A stretch of DNA of 64,000 nt from an uncultured beta proteobacterium (lineage in GTDB: Bacteria > Pseudomonadota > Gammaproteobacteria > Burkholderiales > Burkholderiaceae), in the NCBI GenBank assembly GCA_903935355.1, contig CAIZRK010000020.1, forward strand, positions 19,515 to 83,514. The letters are read 5' to 3'. The notes beneath the pieces were generated by a model that searched no databases, was not told the origin of the DNA, and worked only from the letters and a program-made list of their open reading frames with translations. A program made the translations under genes and the position numbers. Below, in pieces: positions 31,533-41,947 of this stretch; within the stretch, counting starts at the first letter, position 1, and every line of letters starts with the position of its first letter.

Positions 31533-32870
31533 TTAAAGCAGTCCGTCAAAAAGCGCCACATCTACCCAGTCTCCAGCAGAAATATTTCCCTGTTCGTGAT
31601 GCAATATAACAAAACAATTAGCTTGACTCATTGATCTTAAAATTCCGGCACCTTGACTACCAGTCAACCTAACTGTGGGCTTGCCATCAAGGGCGCGCCC
31701 CAAAATAGCCCGTTGGAATTCAGTACGACCCGGCCTTTTTCGAATGGCCTCTTGTGTAATCGCTTGGGTGAGCTGAACTTCAGTTTGACTAGCGCCATTC
31801 AGTTGCAAAAGAGCTGATCTGACAAATTGATAGAAGGTCACCATGACTGCAACAGGGTTACCCGGTAAACCAAAGAATAGGGTTTTACGGGCGGGATATT
31901 TTCCTGAAACTGGCTTCAGTGTGCCAAAAGCCATTGGCCGACCCGGCCGCATGGCGATTTTCCAAAAGCCCACATCACCGAGTTCTTGCATAATTTGCTT
32001 GGTGTAATCTGCTTCACCTACTGATACCCCACCAGAAGAAATTAAGACGTCTGCCCGTTGAGCTGCCTCACAAAAGGCCAGCTTGAGAGAATTAGGGTCA
32101 TCACGCACAATGCCGCAATCAATAATTTCTAAATTGAGGCGATTAAGTAGGCCAGTAAGACTATAGCGATTACTGTCATAAATACTGCCAGGTACTAAAT
32201 CTTGTCCAAGAGCACGTAACTCATCTCCTGAAGACAGAATAGCCACTTTAAGTTTGCGGCGTACTTTTAGAGTGGCAATGCCCAATGAGGCAGCTAAACC
32301 CAAATCCGAAGGTCTCAGAAAACGACCGGCTAAGACGGCTGGGCTGCCGGCCTGTAAATCTTCACCACGTAGGCGGCGATTCTCACCCCGTTGAAGTTGA
32401 TTCCGTTTGAACTCAATGACAGAGATGTTCTCAGGGTTTTGGTTGATTGTGAATTCTTGTGGAAGCACGGTGTCGCAACCAATGGGCATCAGTGCACCGG
32501 TCATAATCTTGAGACATTCCCCTGGGCCAACACTGCCTTTATAGGGCTTACCTGCATAGGCGGTGCCAATCACCTTGAGAGTGATATGGGCATCGCCCAT
32601 ATCCAAACAGTCTCCATTAAAAGCAAAGCCATCCATGGCAGAGTTATCTGCAGCAGGCACATTAGTCGGGGAGAGTAAGTCCTTTGCCAGAATACGGTTA
32701 ATTGCCTGATCTAACGATACTGTTTCAATATCATTTGGCATGCCCATTGCATTAGATTCAAATAACAACTCTTGCACTAAATCTGCGATTGCTTTGCGTG
32801 CATCATCAACATGTAAAGATGAGCTGAGGAAAATAGGGTTGTTAGGGGACAGTCTTGTTGAGCCACTCAT
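31533..32870 (-). CDS. moeA: Molybdopterin molybdenumtransferase
   Basis: VPAADNSAMDGFAF, IMTGALMPIGCDTVLPQE, SSGGVSVGEADY, FGLPGNPVAVMVTF. Confidence 0.95.
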   Translation of the reverse strand: MSGSTRLSPNNPIFLSSSLHVDDARKAIADLVQELLFESNAMGMPNDIETVSLDQAINRILAKDLLSPTNVPAADNSAMDGFAFNGDCLDMGDAHITLKVIGTAYAGKPYKGSVGPGECLKIMTGALMPIGCDTVLPQEFTINQNPENISVIEFKRNQLQRGENRRLRGEDLQAGSPAVLAGRFLRPSDLGLAASLGIATLKVRRKLKVAILSSGDELRALGQDLVPGSIYDSNRYSLTGLLNRLNLEIIDCGIVRDDPNSLKLAFCEAAQRADVLISSGGVSVGEADYTKQIMQELGDVGFWKIAMRPGRPMAFGTLKPVSGKYPARKTLFFGLPGNPVAVMVTFYQFVRSALLQLNGASQTEVQLTQAITQEAIRKRPGRTEFQRAILGRALDGKPTVRLTGSQGAGILRSMSQANCFVILHHEQGNISAGDWVDVALFDGLL

Positions 32871-33472
32871 GGAGATGCCTCTTCTAATGCCCGCAATTCT
32901 TCAGGTGTATTGATGTTGGCAAAGGCTTGCTCATCTTCAAATATAACCGTGCTACTACGCAAGTTCAAAAACCAACGATCAATCTTCAAATTGCCCGTAC
33001 CTAAAAAGCTTGTTAAAGAATCCTTAAGGGTACTTCGCATGAGACAAAAAACGGGTTGGGCCCAAATCTTGCCATTGGCATCTTTGGTTGATGCGTAAAC
33101 CAAATCAAATTTTCCACTCTTTATCTCTACCATCATCTTTTCTGCAAGGTCTATGGGAAGTAATGGTGAGTCACAAGGAGAGGTTAGGAGATAAGGGGTT
33201 ATGCAGTTCTTGAGGCCTACTGAGAAACCAGCTAATGGGCCTGAGAAGTCAGTCGTTTCATCCATGAGGACGGGGAAGCCATAACTTGCATATTTAGTGA
33301 TATTTCGATTGGCATTAATTAAAATAGGGCCCACTTGGGTCTTTAAGCGGGTAATGGCAGATTCAATTAACGGTTTTCCATGAAATGGAATGAGTCCTTT
33401 ATCTATGCCACCCATGCGTTGGGCGCGACCCCCAGCTAGAATCAGTCCCGTAATTTGGTCTTTTAAAATCAT
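32867..33472 (-). CDS. mobA: Molybdenum cofactor guanylyltransferase
   Basis: GLILAGGRAQRMGGIDKGLIPFHGKPLIE; SPCDSPLLP. Confidence 0.93.
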   Translation of the reverse strand: MILKDQITGLILAGGRAQRMGGIDKGLIPFHGKPLIESAITRLKTQVGPILINANRNITKYASYGFPVLMDETTDFSGPLAGFSVGLKNCITPYLLTSPCDSPLLPIDLAEKMMVEIKSGKFDLVYASTKDANGKIWAQPVFCLMRSTLKDSLTSFLGTGNLKIDRWFLNLRSSTVIFEDEQAFANINTPEELRALEEASP

Positions 33473-34584
33473 TAGCCGCCGATGTAGGACATTTCGACTT
33501 TTCGGGTAGCAGCGCTAGTGGCAGTGTTTGAGCCCCGAATTTCAGAATAGTGATCATCTCGTGCTGCCCAAGTATTCATAATGGCATTAGCAATCTCTAG
33601 ATCACTTTTACCTGTCCGCAGTAATGTTTTGAAATCAAATCCTTCGTTGGCAAATAAGCAAAGATAAAGCTGTCCATCGGTAGAGATTCGGGCGCGAGTG
33701 CATTCATGGCAAAAAGTTTGGGTCACACTAGAAATCACTCCTATTTCTCCAGAGCCATCTGCATATCGCCAGCGCTGGGCAACTTCACCAGAGTAATTTG
33801 CCTCTATAGGCTCCAAAGGGTAGACCTCATTAATTCTGGCAATGACTTCTTTGGATGGAAGAACCTCAGCCATATTCCAGCCATTCGAACTTCCTACGTC
33901 CATAAATTCAATAAAACGTAAGGTGACACCCGTTCCCTTGAAATGCTTTGCCATGGCAACAAGCTCTTGATCGTTTGTACCTTTTTTCACCACCATATTT
34001 ACTTTGATATTGGCAAAGCCCTGTGCTTGTGCAGTGGTAATGCCATCTAATACATCGGTTACCGGAAAATCCACGTCATTCATTTTTTTAAAGATAGCAT
34101 CGTTTAAGCCATCCAGACTTACGGTAATTCGATGCAAGCCAGCAGCTTTTAATACAGCTGCTTTTTTATGCAGAATGCTCCCATTTGTTGTCAGCGTAAG
34201 ATCTAGTGGATTGCCATCAGGCGTTCGAATTTTTGCCAACATTTCCACTAGCACTTCTAGATTTTTACGCAGTAAAGGCTCGCCACCAGTTAGGCGAATT
34301 TTTTCAACTCCCAATGAGGCAAAAATCGTACTTAAACGAGTGATCTCTTCAAAACTCAGTAGCTCTTGGTGGGATAAGTAAGGATGACTTCTGTCAAACA
34401 CTTCCTTTGGCATGCAGTAAGTGCAGCGAAAGTTACAGCGATCGGTAACAGAGATTCGTAAATCTCTTAGGGGGCGACCACGCGTATCTTTAGTGGAGCT
34501 CTTAGCAGTAACAAGCGATCTAGGAATGGACGGAGCAAGGCCTTTGCCTTCATTAATTCGAATGGGGATGACTTTTTTCACCAT
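33472..34584 (-). CDS. moaA: GTP 3',8-cyclase
   Basis: [62 protein letters not shown]. Confidence 0.96.
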   Translation of the reverse strand: MVKKVIPIRINEGKGLAPSIPRSLVTAKSSTKDTRGRPLRDLRISVTDRCNFRCTYCMPKEVFDRSHPYLSHQELLSFEEITRLSTIFASLGVEKIRLTGGEPLLRKNLEVLVEMLAKIRTPDGNPLDLTLTTNGSILHKKAAVLKAAGLHRITVSLDGLNDAIFKKMNDVDFPVTDVLDGITTAQAQGFANIKVNMVVKKGTNDQELVAMAKHFKGTGVTLRFIEFMDVGSSNGWNMAEVLPSKEVIARINEVYPLEPIEANYSGEVAQRWRYADGSGEIGVISSVTQTFCHECTRARISTDGQLYLCLFANEGFDFKTLLRTGKSDLEIANAIMNTWAARDDHYSEIRGSNTATSAATRKVEMSYIGG

Positions 34585-34665
34585 TGGCTAATTATGAATG
34601 TGAAAGGGTGTTTCTGCCAAACCGCCAAGTATCTTTGTGGGATAAATGACGGTCTGGAGAAAAAA

Positions 34666-37299
34666 TTAAACCATTTTTTCTTGGTTACTGGTTTCCACGA
34701 GCACCATGGGAGCATCTGACAGGCTTACGGGTGCCTTAGGCGCCCTGCCCAACTTGACTACTTCGGGTTCTGCCTTTATCTGGGACTGTGAATCCGCGTG
34801 TTTACCAGAATCTGTTGCAACCCAAATCATGCCGGCTGATTGAACCACGCTATGCAAAGGGGTTTCTTCTAGCGCTTGAAAGGCCACTTTAGGAAGCTCA
34901 GGCATGGGTTTGGCAATTACCTCAATCGTCGCAATAGCTATGGAAGCTGCTTGAGGTACTGGCACAGCAGTATTTTCAGTACGATTACTTTGACGAGGTG
35001 CACGCGGTGCTCTTGGCTCACGAGGGGCTTTATCTTTAACTTCGTTAGCAGGCGCAACTGGGGTAAGTGGATTGAAGCTTTGTGTAATGTTTTGGATAGG
35101 CATGGAAGCGCTAGTACCAGCCATTCCAATAGGAGGGCCTGAGAAACTGACCTCTGTAACTGCTCCAGTTTCAGATGCAGAACTTACTTCACTATTACCC
35201 TCAGTACGCTCGCTACGTTGACCACGGCCACGACCACGGCGGTTACGACCACGGCCACGACGATCTTCACCATCGGTACTTGGAGTAACTTCAGTGCCAG
35301 ATGCTGCTTCCGTAGCTGGGCTTATAGCTGCTTGGGTCTCTGATTTGGGATTATTTTGATTGCGGTTATTGCGGTTACGACCATCTTGACGACCCTTACC
35401 AGAACTTGCTTCGCGTGGAGCGCTTATTCCTTCGGTGCTTACAACTGCACCTTCAGTATTGGTTGCAGGACGTTCGGCGCGCTCACCTCGGCGGCCACGG
35501 TTGCGGTTGCCATTGTTATTGCGATTATTAGGGTTGCGACCACGGGGTGCACTAGGAACAGGCTTTACCTCGGGGGTAGGCGTTGAGGAGAAAATACGTT
35601 TAATAAAGCCAAACAAGCCGCCACCAGCACTTTCCACGGGAGTTGTACTTGCCCGTGCAGGGCGTGGTTGGCTTACTGGAGCAGGTTGGTTCGGTGTAAT
35701 ACCTTTAACTGCAGCTTCAGGCCGCACTTTAAGGTCTGCATCTTTACGGCTCACAGTAGTATCAGTTTCTAATTCATGCGCAGCTTCTTCGGCCATCACA
35801 TAGCTGGCTTTTTGGTCATCCAAACGAGGGTCATCATGACGCAAACGCTCAAGCTTGTAATGGGGTGTTTCTAAATGCTTGTTTGGAATCATCAAGACAT
35901 TGACTTTGAAGCGAGTCTCAATTTTGATCACTTCAGGACGCTTTTCATTCAAGAGGAAGGCAGCCACTTCGACTGGTACCTGTGTATGAATCGCTGCTGT
36001 ATTTTCTTTCATTGCCTCTTCTTGAATGATGCGCAAGACTTGCAATGCCGAAGACTCAGTATCCCGAATATGGCCAGTGCCATTACAACGCGGGCAGGTG
36101 ACGTGACTACCTTCGGAGAGTGCTGGGCGCAAACGTTGGCGGGACATTTCCATCAAACCAAATTTGGAGATCTTACCCATCTGAACACGGGCACGGTCAT
36201 GCCGCAGAGCATCGCGTAGGCGATTCTCAACATCCTTTTGCGCTTTGCCCGAATCCATATCAATAAAGTCGATCACGATCAAGCCACCTAAGTCACGTAA
36301 ACGTGCTTGACGGGCAATTTCATCGGCAGCTTCTAAGTTGGTACGAGTGGCGGTTTCTTCAATATCGGAGCCACGGGTGGCACGTGCTGAGTTGACGTCT
36401 ACGGAAACCAATGCTTCTGTGTGGTCAATCACAATCGCCCCGCCAGATGGTAATGGCACGGTACGTGAGTACGCAGTTTCAATTTGATGTTCAATCTGAA
36501 AACGTGAGAACAACGGCACATCGTCGTGATAACGCTTTACTCTGGGCAGATTATCTGGCATTACCACTGACATAAACGCTGCAGCTTGTTCGTAGATGTC
36601 ATCCGTATCAATGAGAATCTCACCAATATCAGGTTGGAAATAATCCCGAATCGCCCGAATAACTAGACTAGATTCGAGGTAAATTAACAAGGGCGCTGAA
36701 TTACCTTTAGCGGCTTCATCAATCGCACTCCATAATTGCATGAGGTAACTTAAGTCCCACTGCAGCTCAGTGGCATCACGACCAATACCAGCAGTGCGGG
36801 CAATGATGCTCATGCCATCTGGGATATGTAATTGAGACATGGCATCCCGGAGTTCTTGACGGTCTTCACCTTCAATGCGGCGGGATACACCACCTCCACG
36901 TGGGTTATTTGGCATCAATACCAAATAACGGCCAGCTAGAGAAATAAAGGAGGTTAAGGCAGCACCTTTTTGGCCACGTTCTTCTTTTTCTACCTGGACA
37001 ATGATTTCTTGGCCTTCACGCAAGGCTTCTTTAATAGAGGCATTTCGGACATCAATACCATCCTTAAAGTAGGTGCGAGCAACTTCTTTAAATGGCAGGA
37101 AGCCATGACGTTCTTCGCCGTAATTGACAAAGCAAGCTTCGAGCGATGGCTCAATGCGAGTAATGACACCTTTGTAAATATTGCCTTTACGTTGTTCGCG
37201 ACCAGCAGCTTCGATATCGATATCGATGAGTTTTTGACCATCGACAATGGCAACTCGCAACTCTTCTTGTTGAGTTGCATTAAATAACATGCGTTTCAT
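34666..37299 (-). CDS. rne: Ribonuclease E
   Basis: MKRMLFNATQQEELRVAIVDGQKLIDIDIEAAGREQRKGNIYKGVITRIEPSLEACFVNYG; CPRCNGTG zinc-link; Arg/Gly-rich C-terminal scaffold. Confidence 0.97.
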   Translation of the reverse strand: MKRMLFNATQQEELRVAIVDGQKLIDIDIEAAGREQRKGNIYKGVITRIEPSLEACFVNYGEERHGFLPFKEVARTYFKDGIDVRNASIKEALREGQEIIVQVEKEERGQKGAALTSFISLAGRYLVLMPNNPRGGGVSRRIEGEDRQELRDAMSQLHIPDGMSIIARTAGIGRDATELQWDLSYLMQLWSAIDEAAKGNSAPLLIYLESSLVIRAIRDYFQPDIGEILIDTDDIYEQAAAFMSVVMPDNLPRVKRYHDDVPLFSRFQIEHQIETAYSRTVPLPSGGAIVIDHTEALVSVDVNSARATRGSDIEETATRTNLEAADEIARQARLRDLGGLIVIDFIDMDSGKAQKDVENRLRDALRHDRARVQMGKISKFGLMEMSRQRLRPALSEGSHVTCPRCNGTGHIRDTESSALQVLRIIQEEAMKENTAAIHTQVPVEVAAFLLNEKRPEVIKIETRFKVNVLMIPNKHLETPHYKLERLRHDDPRLDDQKASYVMAEEAAHELETDTTVSRKDADLKVRPEAAVKGITPNQPAPVSQPRPARASTTPVESAGGGLFGFIKRIFSSTPTPEVKPVPSAPRGRNPNNRNNNGNRNRGRRGERAERPATNTEGAVVSTEGISAPREASSGKGRQDGRNRNNRNQNNPKSETQAAISPATEAASGTEVTPSTDGEDRRGRGRNRRGRGRGQRSERTEGNSEVSSASETGAVTEVSFSGPPIGMAGTSASMPIQNITQSFNPLTPVAPANEVKDKAPREPRAPRAPRQSNRTENTAVPVPQAASIAIATIEVIAKPMPELPKVAFQALEETPLHSVVQSAGMIWVATDSGKHADSQSQIKAEPEVVKLGRAPKAPVSLSDAPMVLVETSNQEKMV

Positions 37300-37672
37300 A
37301 ACATTCTCCTATGGGGGAGGATGCCGTTGCGCGTTGCGATAGGAGGAAGTTAGTAAGCGCTTGGGGTATACCCACTAGCGGCTTTAGAGTGTGGATCAAG
37401 CAAATCTAGGCATATCTTACCTAGTACACCGACTTAAACCTTAGTTCAATCAGCGCCACACTTGACGATCGCCGCAGAGACCTCCTTTAGGTCATCAATG
37501 CAGGCGCGCGCCTGAAAACTCTCTTCTAATCGCGGGTCGCGGCATACGGCACACCAACCCTGCGCCTCATTACAACGGGGGAGGGGCAACCCCGGGAGTC
37601 TATTAAGGGCGACTCCAAGCTCCACGATTCAAGCCTTAATCAGGCTGGTCTCGGGCCAATAAATTGGCTAGA
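37300..37672 (-). promoter_or_regulatory. Long structured 5' leader of rne, candidate autoregulatory element
   Basis: Non-coding gap of about 370 nt to a minus-strand TATAAT, with several inverted repeats (37501-37514, 37576-37594, 37595-37616, 37655-37668) and an SD-masking repeat 37306-37319. Confidence 0.55.
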
Positions 37673-37678
37673 GCGTTG

Positions 37679-37684
37679 ATTATA
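37679..37684 (-). promoter_or_regulatory. Putative -10 element (TATAAT) for rne
   Basis: Perfect TATAAT on minus strand upstream of rne; -35 is weak. Confidence 0.4.
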
Positions 37685-37750
37685 CGGCACAAGTTGAATG
37701 ACAATGGGGTATTGTTAAGTCCCTTGCCGAGGTGGCGAGAGAGATTAATT

Positions 37751-38773
37751 ATGAAACCCGAGACAAATACTAAGCTCCCTAAGGTAAAAGCAATCGTTCT
37801 GCCGGCGGTCTATCTGCAGACTATAGGCCCAGAAGAAGCTGGGCAACGCTTGGACAACTATCTCTTGCGATGGGCAAAAGGAGTACCCAAAAGCCATGTT
37901 TATCGAATTATTCGCTCTGGTGAGGTTCGGGTAAATAAGAAACGAGCAGAGCCAACTACGCGTTTAATCGAGGGCGATGTTGTCAGGCTCCCCCCAGTTC
38001 GATTGGCAGAGCCTGCCCAAATGGTGGCAATAAATAGTGCTCAAACTCAGTCCCGTGCCCAAGGCTATTCTGAGAAAATGCCCATTCTTTTTGAGGATGA
38101 TGCTTTATTAATAGTGAATAAGCCAACTGGACTAGCTGTTCATGGGGGGTCGGGCATTGCCTTGGGGGTAATTGAGGCCTTAAGGATTACTCGTCCTGAG
38201 CTGAAATTTTTAGAGTTGGTACACCGCTTGGATCGGGATACTTCAGGCGTATTACTTCTAGCCAAGAAACGGAGTGCCTTGGTAGAGATGCATCGCCAAA
38301 TTCGGGAGGGGCACACAGATAAGCGCTATTACTTACTTGCCCATGGTGAAATAGTGCAGGGTGCGGGGGTTATGCAACTCAAGTTTGCGCTCCATAAATA
38401 TTTACTTCCCAATGGCGAGCGACGTGTGCGCGTTGACCCTAACGGCTTACCAAGCCACACCGCTTTGCGTGTGAGCAAGGTATTTAAGCGCGCTGATGCC
38501 GCTATTACTTTGGCCGAGGCCCAGTTAAAGACAGGGCGAACCCATCAAATTCGTGTACACCTACAAAAATTGGGCCATGCGATTTTGGGTGATGATAAAT
38601 ATGGCTTTGAAGACCAAGATAAGCAGATTAAATCTAAGCGTTTGTATTTACATGCCCACTTGGCTGGCTTTACACACCCCCGCACTGGTGAAAAAATGCG
38701 TATCGAGTCGCCATTGCCCCCAGAATTTATAGCGATGATGAATCATTTTTCCCCATTAGTCGATACTGCCTAA
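37751..38773 (+). CDS. rluC: RluC-type 23S rRNA pseudouridine synthase
   Basis: ELVHRLDRDTSGVLLLAKK, GRTHQIRVHLQKLGHAILGDDKYG, S4 domain; start 37751 preferred to 37664. Confidence 0.92.
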   Translation: MKPETNTKLPKVKAIVLPAVYLQTIGPEEAGQRLDNYLLRWAKGVPKSHVYRIIRSGEVRVNKKRAEPTTRLIEGDVVRLPPVRLAEPAQMVAINSAQTQSRAQGYSEKMPILFEDDALLIVNKPTGLAVHGGSGIALGVIEALRITRPELKFLELVHRLDRDTSGVLLLAKKRSALVEMHRQIREGHTDKRYYLLAHGEIVQGAGVMQLKFALHKYLLPNGERRVRVDPNGLPSHTALRVSKVFKRADAAITLAEAQLKTGRTHQIRVHLQKLGHAILGDDKYGFEDQDKQIKSKRLYLHAHLAGFTHPRTGEKMRIESPLPPEFIAMMNHFSPLVDTA

Positions 38774-38789
38774 AAACTTAAAAAATGCC

Positions 38790-39476
38790 ATGATTGACCA
38801 AAAGAAACTGGCTAGACGCTATGACCTAATCGTATGGGATTGGGATGGCACGATTATGGATTCCACCCCCACAATTGTGCATTGTATTCAGCAGTCTTGT
38901 CGTGATTTAGGATTTAAAGAGCCTGATGATTCTTTGGCGAGCTCTGTGATTGGTTTGGGCATTCAGGATTCCTTGCGTAGAGCGGTTCCCTGGATTGAGC
39001 CAATCCATTTCCCAAGGCTCACTGAACGCTTTCGTCATCACTACCTCGCTAAGGATCATGAACTTCACTTATTTGATGGCATTCGGGATTTACTAGAAAA
39101 TTTACGCGAGGATGGCTACCTTTTAGGTGTGGCTACTGGCAAATCTCGCATGGGCTTGGATCGTTCGCTAGTTCACCATCAGATTGGGCATCTGTTTCAT
39201 GAAACCCGAACTGCCGATGAGTCTTTTTCTAAACCTCACCCAGGAATGCTCTTAGAACTATCGGATGCTACAAAAGTACCCATGCGCAGAATGTTGATGA
39301 TAGGCGATACTACCCATGATTTAGATATGGCAGCCAATGCGGGAGTAGATGCGATTGCGGTAACTTATGGAGCGCATCCACCGGATACTTTGAAGCAGGC
39401 TCCATCACTCATCCATGTGGATGATGTGCCTCAATTGGCTCAATGGCTAGGTGAAAATCTCATAGTGAAAAATTAG
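38790..39476 (+). CDS. HAD hydrolase, phosphoglycolate phosphatase-like
   Basis: LIVWDWDGTIMDSTPTIV; MLMIGDTTHDLDMAANAGVDAIAVTYG. Confidence 0.9.
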   Translation: MIDQKKLARRYDLIVWDWDGTIMDSTPTIVHCIQQSCRDLGFKEPDDSLASSVIGLGIQDSLRRAVPWIEPIHFPRLTERFRHHYLAKDHELHLFDGIRDLLENLREDGYLLGVATGKSRMGLDRSLVHHQIGHLFHETRTADESFSKPHPGMLLELSDATKVPMRRMLMIGDTTHDLDMAANAGVDAIAVTYGAHPPDTLKQAPSLIHVDDVPQLAQWLGENLIVKN

Positions 39477-39531
39477 TACGATAGTGGCGATAATAATCCT
39501 AATACCGCAGGTAATAAACAAGGAATAAAAG

Positions 39532-40473
39532 ATGGATCAGAATCAACAATGGGAGCGCCAAGCTCTTGAGCAATTACTGCTTGAGAATTTGAAGGAAACG
39601 CGTAAAGCACGTCGCTGGAAAGCAGTGTTACGTGTATTAACTTTGCTTGTATTGATCGGAGTGGTGCTTTCAGTGTTCGATTTTCATCTACCCGGACGCG
39701 GCATGGGCACAGAAAAACATACTGCCTTAGTAACCCTTGAAGGAGAGATTTCTTCAAGCTCTTTGGCTAATGCCTTAGATATCAACTCCTCATTAACTGC
39801 AGCGTTTGAGAATGAGGGGAGCGCCGGCGTGATCTTGCGTATTAATAGTCCTGGGGGATCGCCAGTCCAAGCAGGCATGATCAATGATGAGATTCATCGT
39901 TTACGCAAACTCTACCCAAGCAAACCCTTTTATGTGGTGGTAGAAGATATTTGTGCCTCCGGTGGCTATTATGTGGCAGTTGCGGGCGATCAAATTTTGG
40001 TTGATAAAGCCAGTCTAGTTGGTTCGATTGGCGTCATTATGGAAGGCTTTGGATTTACTGGTTTGATGGATAAGTTGGGCGTTACTCGGCGAATGATTAC
40101 TGCGGGTTCCAATAAAGGCATGATGGATCCGTTCTCCAAAGAAAATCCACAGCAAGTCGAAATGGTAAAAACTATGCTTGATGAAATTCATCAGCAATTT
40201 ATTGCAGTTGTGAAGGAAGGACGCGGCGCTCGATTAAAAGAATCGGCGGATCTCTTTTCAGGGCGCATCTGGAATGGTGAACAAGCCATCAAAATTGGCT
40301 TGGTCGATGGTTATGGAACGGTAGACTCAGTCGCTCGAGACATTTTTAAAGCCACCGATATTTTGGATTACACCCTTAAAGAAAACTTTGCAGAGCGAGT
40401 TGCAAAACGCTTTGGTGCTCATGCTGGTGCTGCCGCTGGTAAGGCGCTTATAAAGAGCCCAGATTTAAAGTAA
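39532..40473 (+). CDS. S49 family signal peptide peptidase
   Basis: GVILRINSPGGSPVQAG; VEDICASGGYYVAVAGDQILVDKASLVGSIGVI. Confidence 0.92.
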   Translation: MDQNQQWERQALEQLLLENLKETRKARRWKAVLRVLTLLVLIGVVLSVFDFHLPGRGMGTEKHTALVTLEGEISSSSLANALDINSSLTAAFENEGSAGVILRINSPGGSPVQAGMINDEIHRLRKLYPSKPFYVVVEDICASGGYYVAVAGDQILVDKASLVGSIGVIMEGFGFTGLMDKLGVTRRMITAGSNKGMMDPFSKENPQQVEMVKTMLDEIHQQFIAVVKEGRGARLKESADLFSGRIWNGEQAIKIGLVDGYGTVDSVARDIFKATDILDYTLKENFAERVAKRFGAHAGAAAGKALIKSPDLK

Positions 40474-40511
40474 AACTTAAGGCTCAGAGTTTAAAAAATC
40501 AAGACCAAGAC

Positions 40512-41285
40512 CTAGGCCAACAATAGAAATATTGCTGGCCGGTTTTGTAAGCCACTACAAGCTGACTCGCTGGGGTAGCGTTTACGCCATTCAGCGATAG
40601 ATAAGGTTGTAATTGTTTCAGTCTTTAGACTAAGATCCATACCAATGCTGAGAAGCGATTGGGGCGCAAAAGTACTTAAGCAGGCCATCAGCATGGCGGT
40701 ATTGCGATAAGGGGTTTCAATCCAGATTTGGGTTTGTTGTAATTTCTTAGATTCCAGTTCTAACTGTTTTAATCTGGTAATGCGCTCTTGAGCATCATGC
40801 GGTATATACCCCTGAAAAGCAAAACGTTGACCATTTAAGCCGCTAGCCATTAGGCCTAACAAAATAGAGCTTGGGCCTATCAATGGTTTTACTTTGGCAC
40901 CGAGCATGTGAGCAGCGAGTACTAATTCAGCTCCAGGATCGGCTACACCGGGTACCCCAGCTTCTGACATAAGCCCTACATCATTACCAGCAATTAAAGG
41001 CTTAAGTAGGTCAGCGGGCTTGACCGTATCACCATATTTTGCGTTGCGGGCAGCCCCGCGCCACTCACTCATCTGCATTACTTGAATGGCGCAAGCTAAA
41101 GGGGTAATGCTCTCCACTGCTTTTAAAAAAGCGCGCGCTGTTTTAGCATCTTCAACGATCCAATATTTTAGTTTGGCAGTTTGCAATAGAGTTTCATGTG
41201 GTAACACCCAAGGCAGTTGCTCTGTACGTGACTCACTGCCCAATGTATTGGGAACTAAATAGAGGGTGCCTAGTTTCGTACTCAT
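40512..41285 (-). CDS. SAM-dependent methyltransferase, RsmI/tetrapyrrole methylase-like
   Basis: GTLYLVPNTLG, VGLMSEAGVPGVADPGAELVLAAHMLGAKVKPLIGPSSILLGLMASGL; start 41285 preferred to 41330. Confidence 0.85.
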   Translation of the reverse strand: MSTKLGTLYLVPNTLGSESRTEQLPWVLPHETLLQTAKLKYWIVEDAKTARAFLKAVESITPLACAIQVMQMSEWRGAARNAKYGDTVKPADLLKPLIAGNDVGLMSEAGVPGVADPGAELVLAAHMLGAKVKPLIGPSSILLGLMASGLNGQRFAFQGYIPHDAQERITRLKQLELESKKLQQTQIWIETPYRNTAMLMACLSTFAPQSLLSIGMDLSLKTETITTLSIAEWRKRYPSESACSGLQNRPAIFLLLA

Positions 41286-41307
41286 GGTGGATTCGTATCT
41301 TAGGTAT

Positions 41308-41916
41308 TTATCTTTTCGGTGGAATAGCAAATCCTACATCCCGTAACAATCCACTTAGGGCGATTAATGGTAGACCAATGAGGGCAGTTGGGTCATCACT
41401 TTTAATTGCCTGGAGTAAGCTGATACCTAAGCCTTCCGCTTTGGCACTACCGGCACAGTCATAGGGCTTTTCAGCATGTAGATAGGATTCCAAAATGTCG
41501 TTTGGTAAATTGCGAAAGGTGACTTCAGTAGGAACACTAATTGTGGTTTGTAGATCGCCGCGCATAAGACAAAGTGCCGTATGAAAAGTTACAGTAGCAC
41601 CACGCATGAGTTGCAGTTGCGCTAAAGCCGTCTCAAAATTTCCAGGTTTACCAATAACGGCCCCATGTAAATCAGCCACCTGGTCTGATCCAATTACCCA
41701 AGCTGTTTGATGTGCCCCAGCTATTACAGTAGCCTTTGCTTTGGCCAGGCGCAGGGCTAATTCTAGCGAGCTCTCTTCAGGTAGTGGTGTTTCATCTACC
41801 TGAGGAGAAACCACGGCAAAAGGGATGCCAAGGCGTTCGAGGAGTTCACGGCGATAAATCGAGGTAGATGCCAAGATTAAGGTATTTTTTTGGGTATTAC
41901 TCATTGCGGCCACCAT
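41308..41916 (-). CDS. maf: Maf-like nucleotide pyrophosphatase
   Basis: LILASTSIYRRELLERLGIPFAVVSPQVDE; DQVADLHGAVIGKPG. Confidence 0.94.
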   Translation of the reverse strand: MVAAMSNTQKNTLILASTSIYRRELLERLGIPFAVVSPQVDETPLPEESSLELALRLAKAKATVIAGAHQTAWVIGSDQVADLHGAVIGKPGNFETALAQLQLMRGATVTFHTALCLMRGDLQTTISVPTEVTFRNLPNDILESYLHAEKPYDCAGSAKAEGLGISLLQAIKSDDPTALIGLPLIALSGLLRDVGFAIPPKR

Positions 41917-41947
41917 TTTTTAGAGTATCTTCATTTAGACTAATGTT

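Noticed and set aside
35215-35275. Repetitive CCACGACC/CGGCCACG tract
   Set aside because: Explained by Arg/Gly-rich RNase E coding sequence (RGRGRNRRGRGRG), not a CRISPR or independent repeat
35356-35803. Plus-strand ORFs inside rne (35356-35586, 35435-35803)
   Set aside because: Shadow ORFs opposite the repetitive Arg/Gly/Asn-rich scaffold region of RNase E
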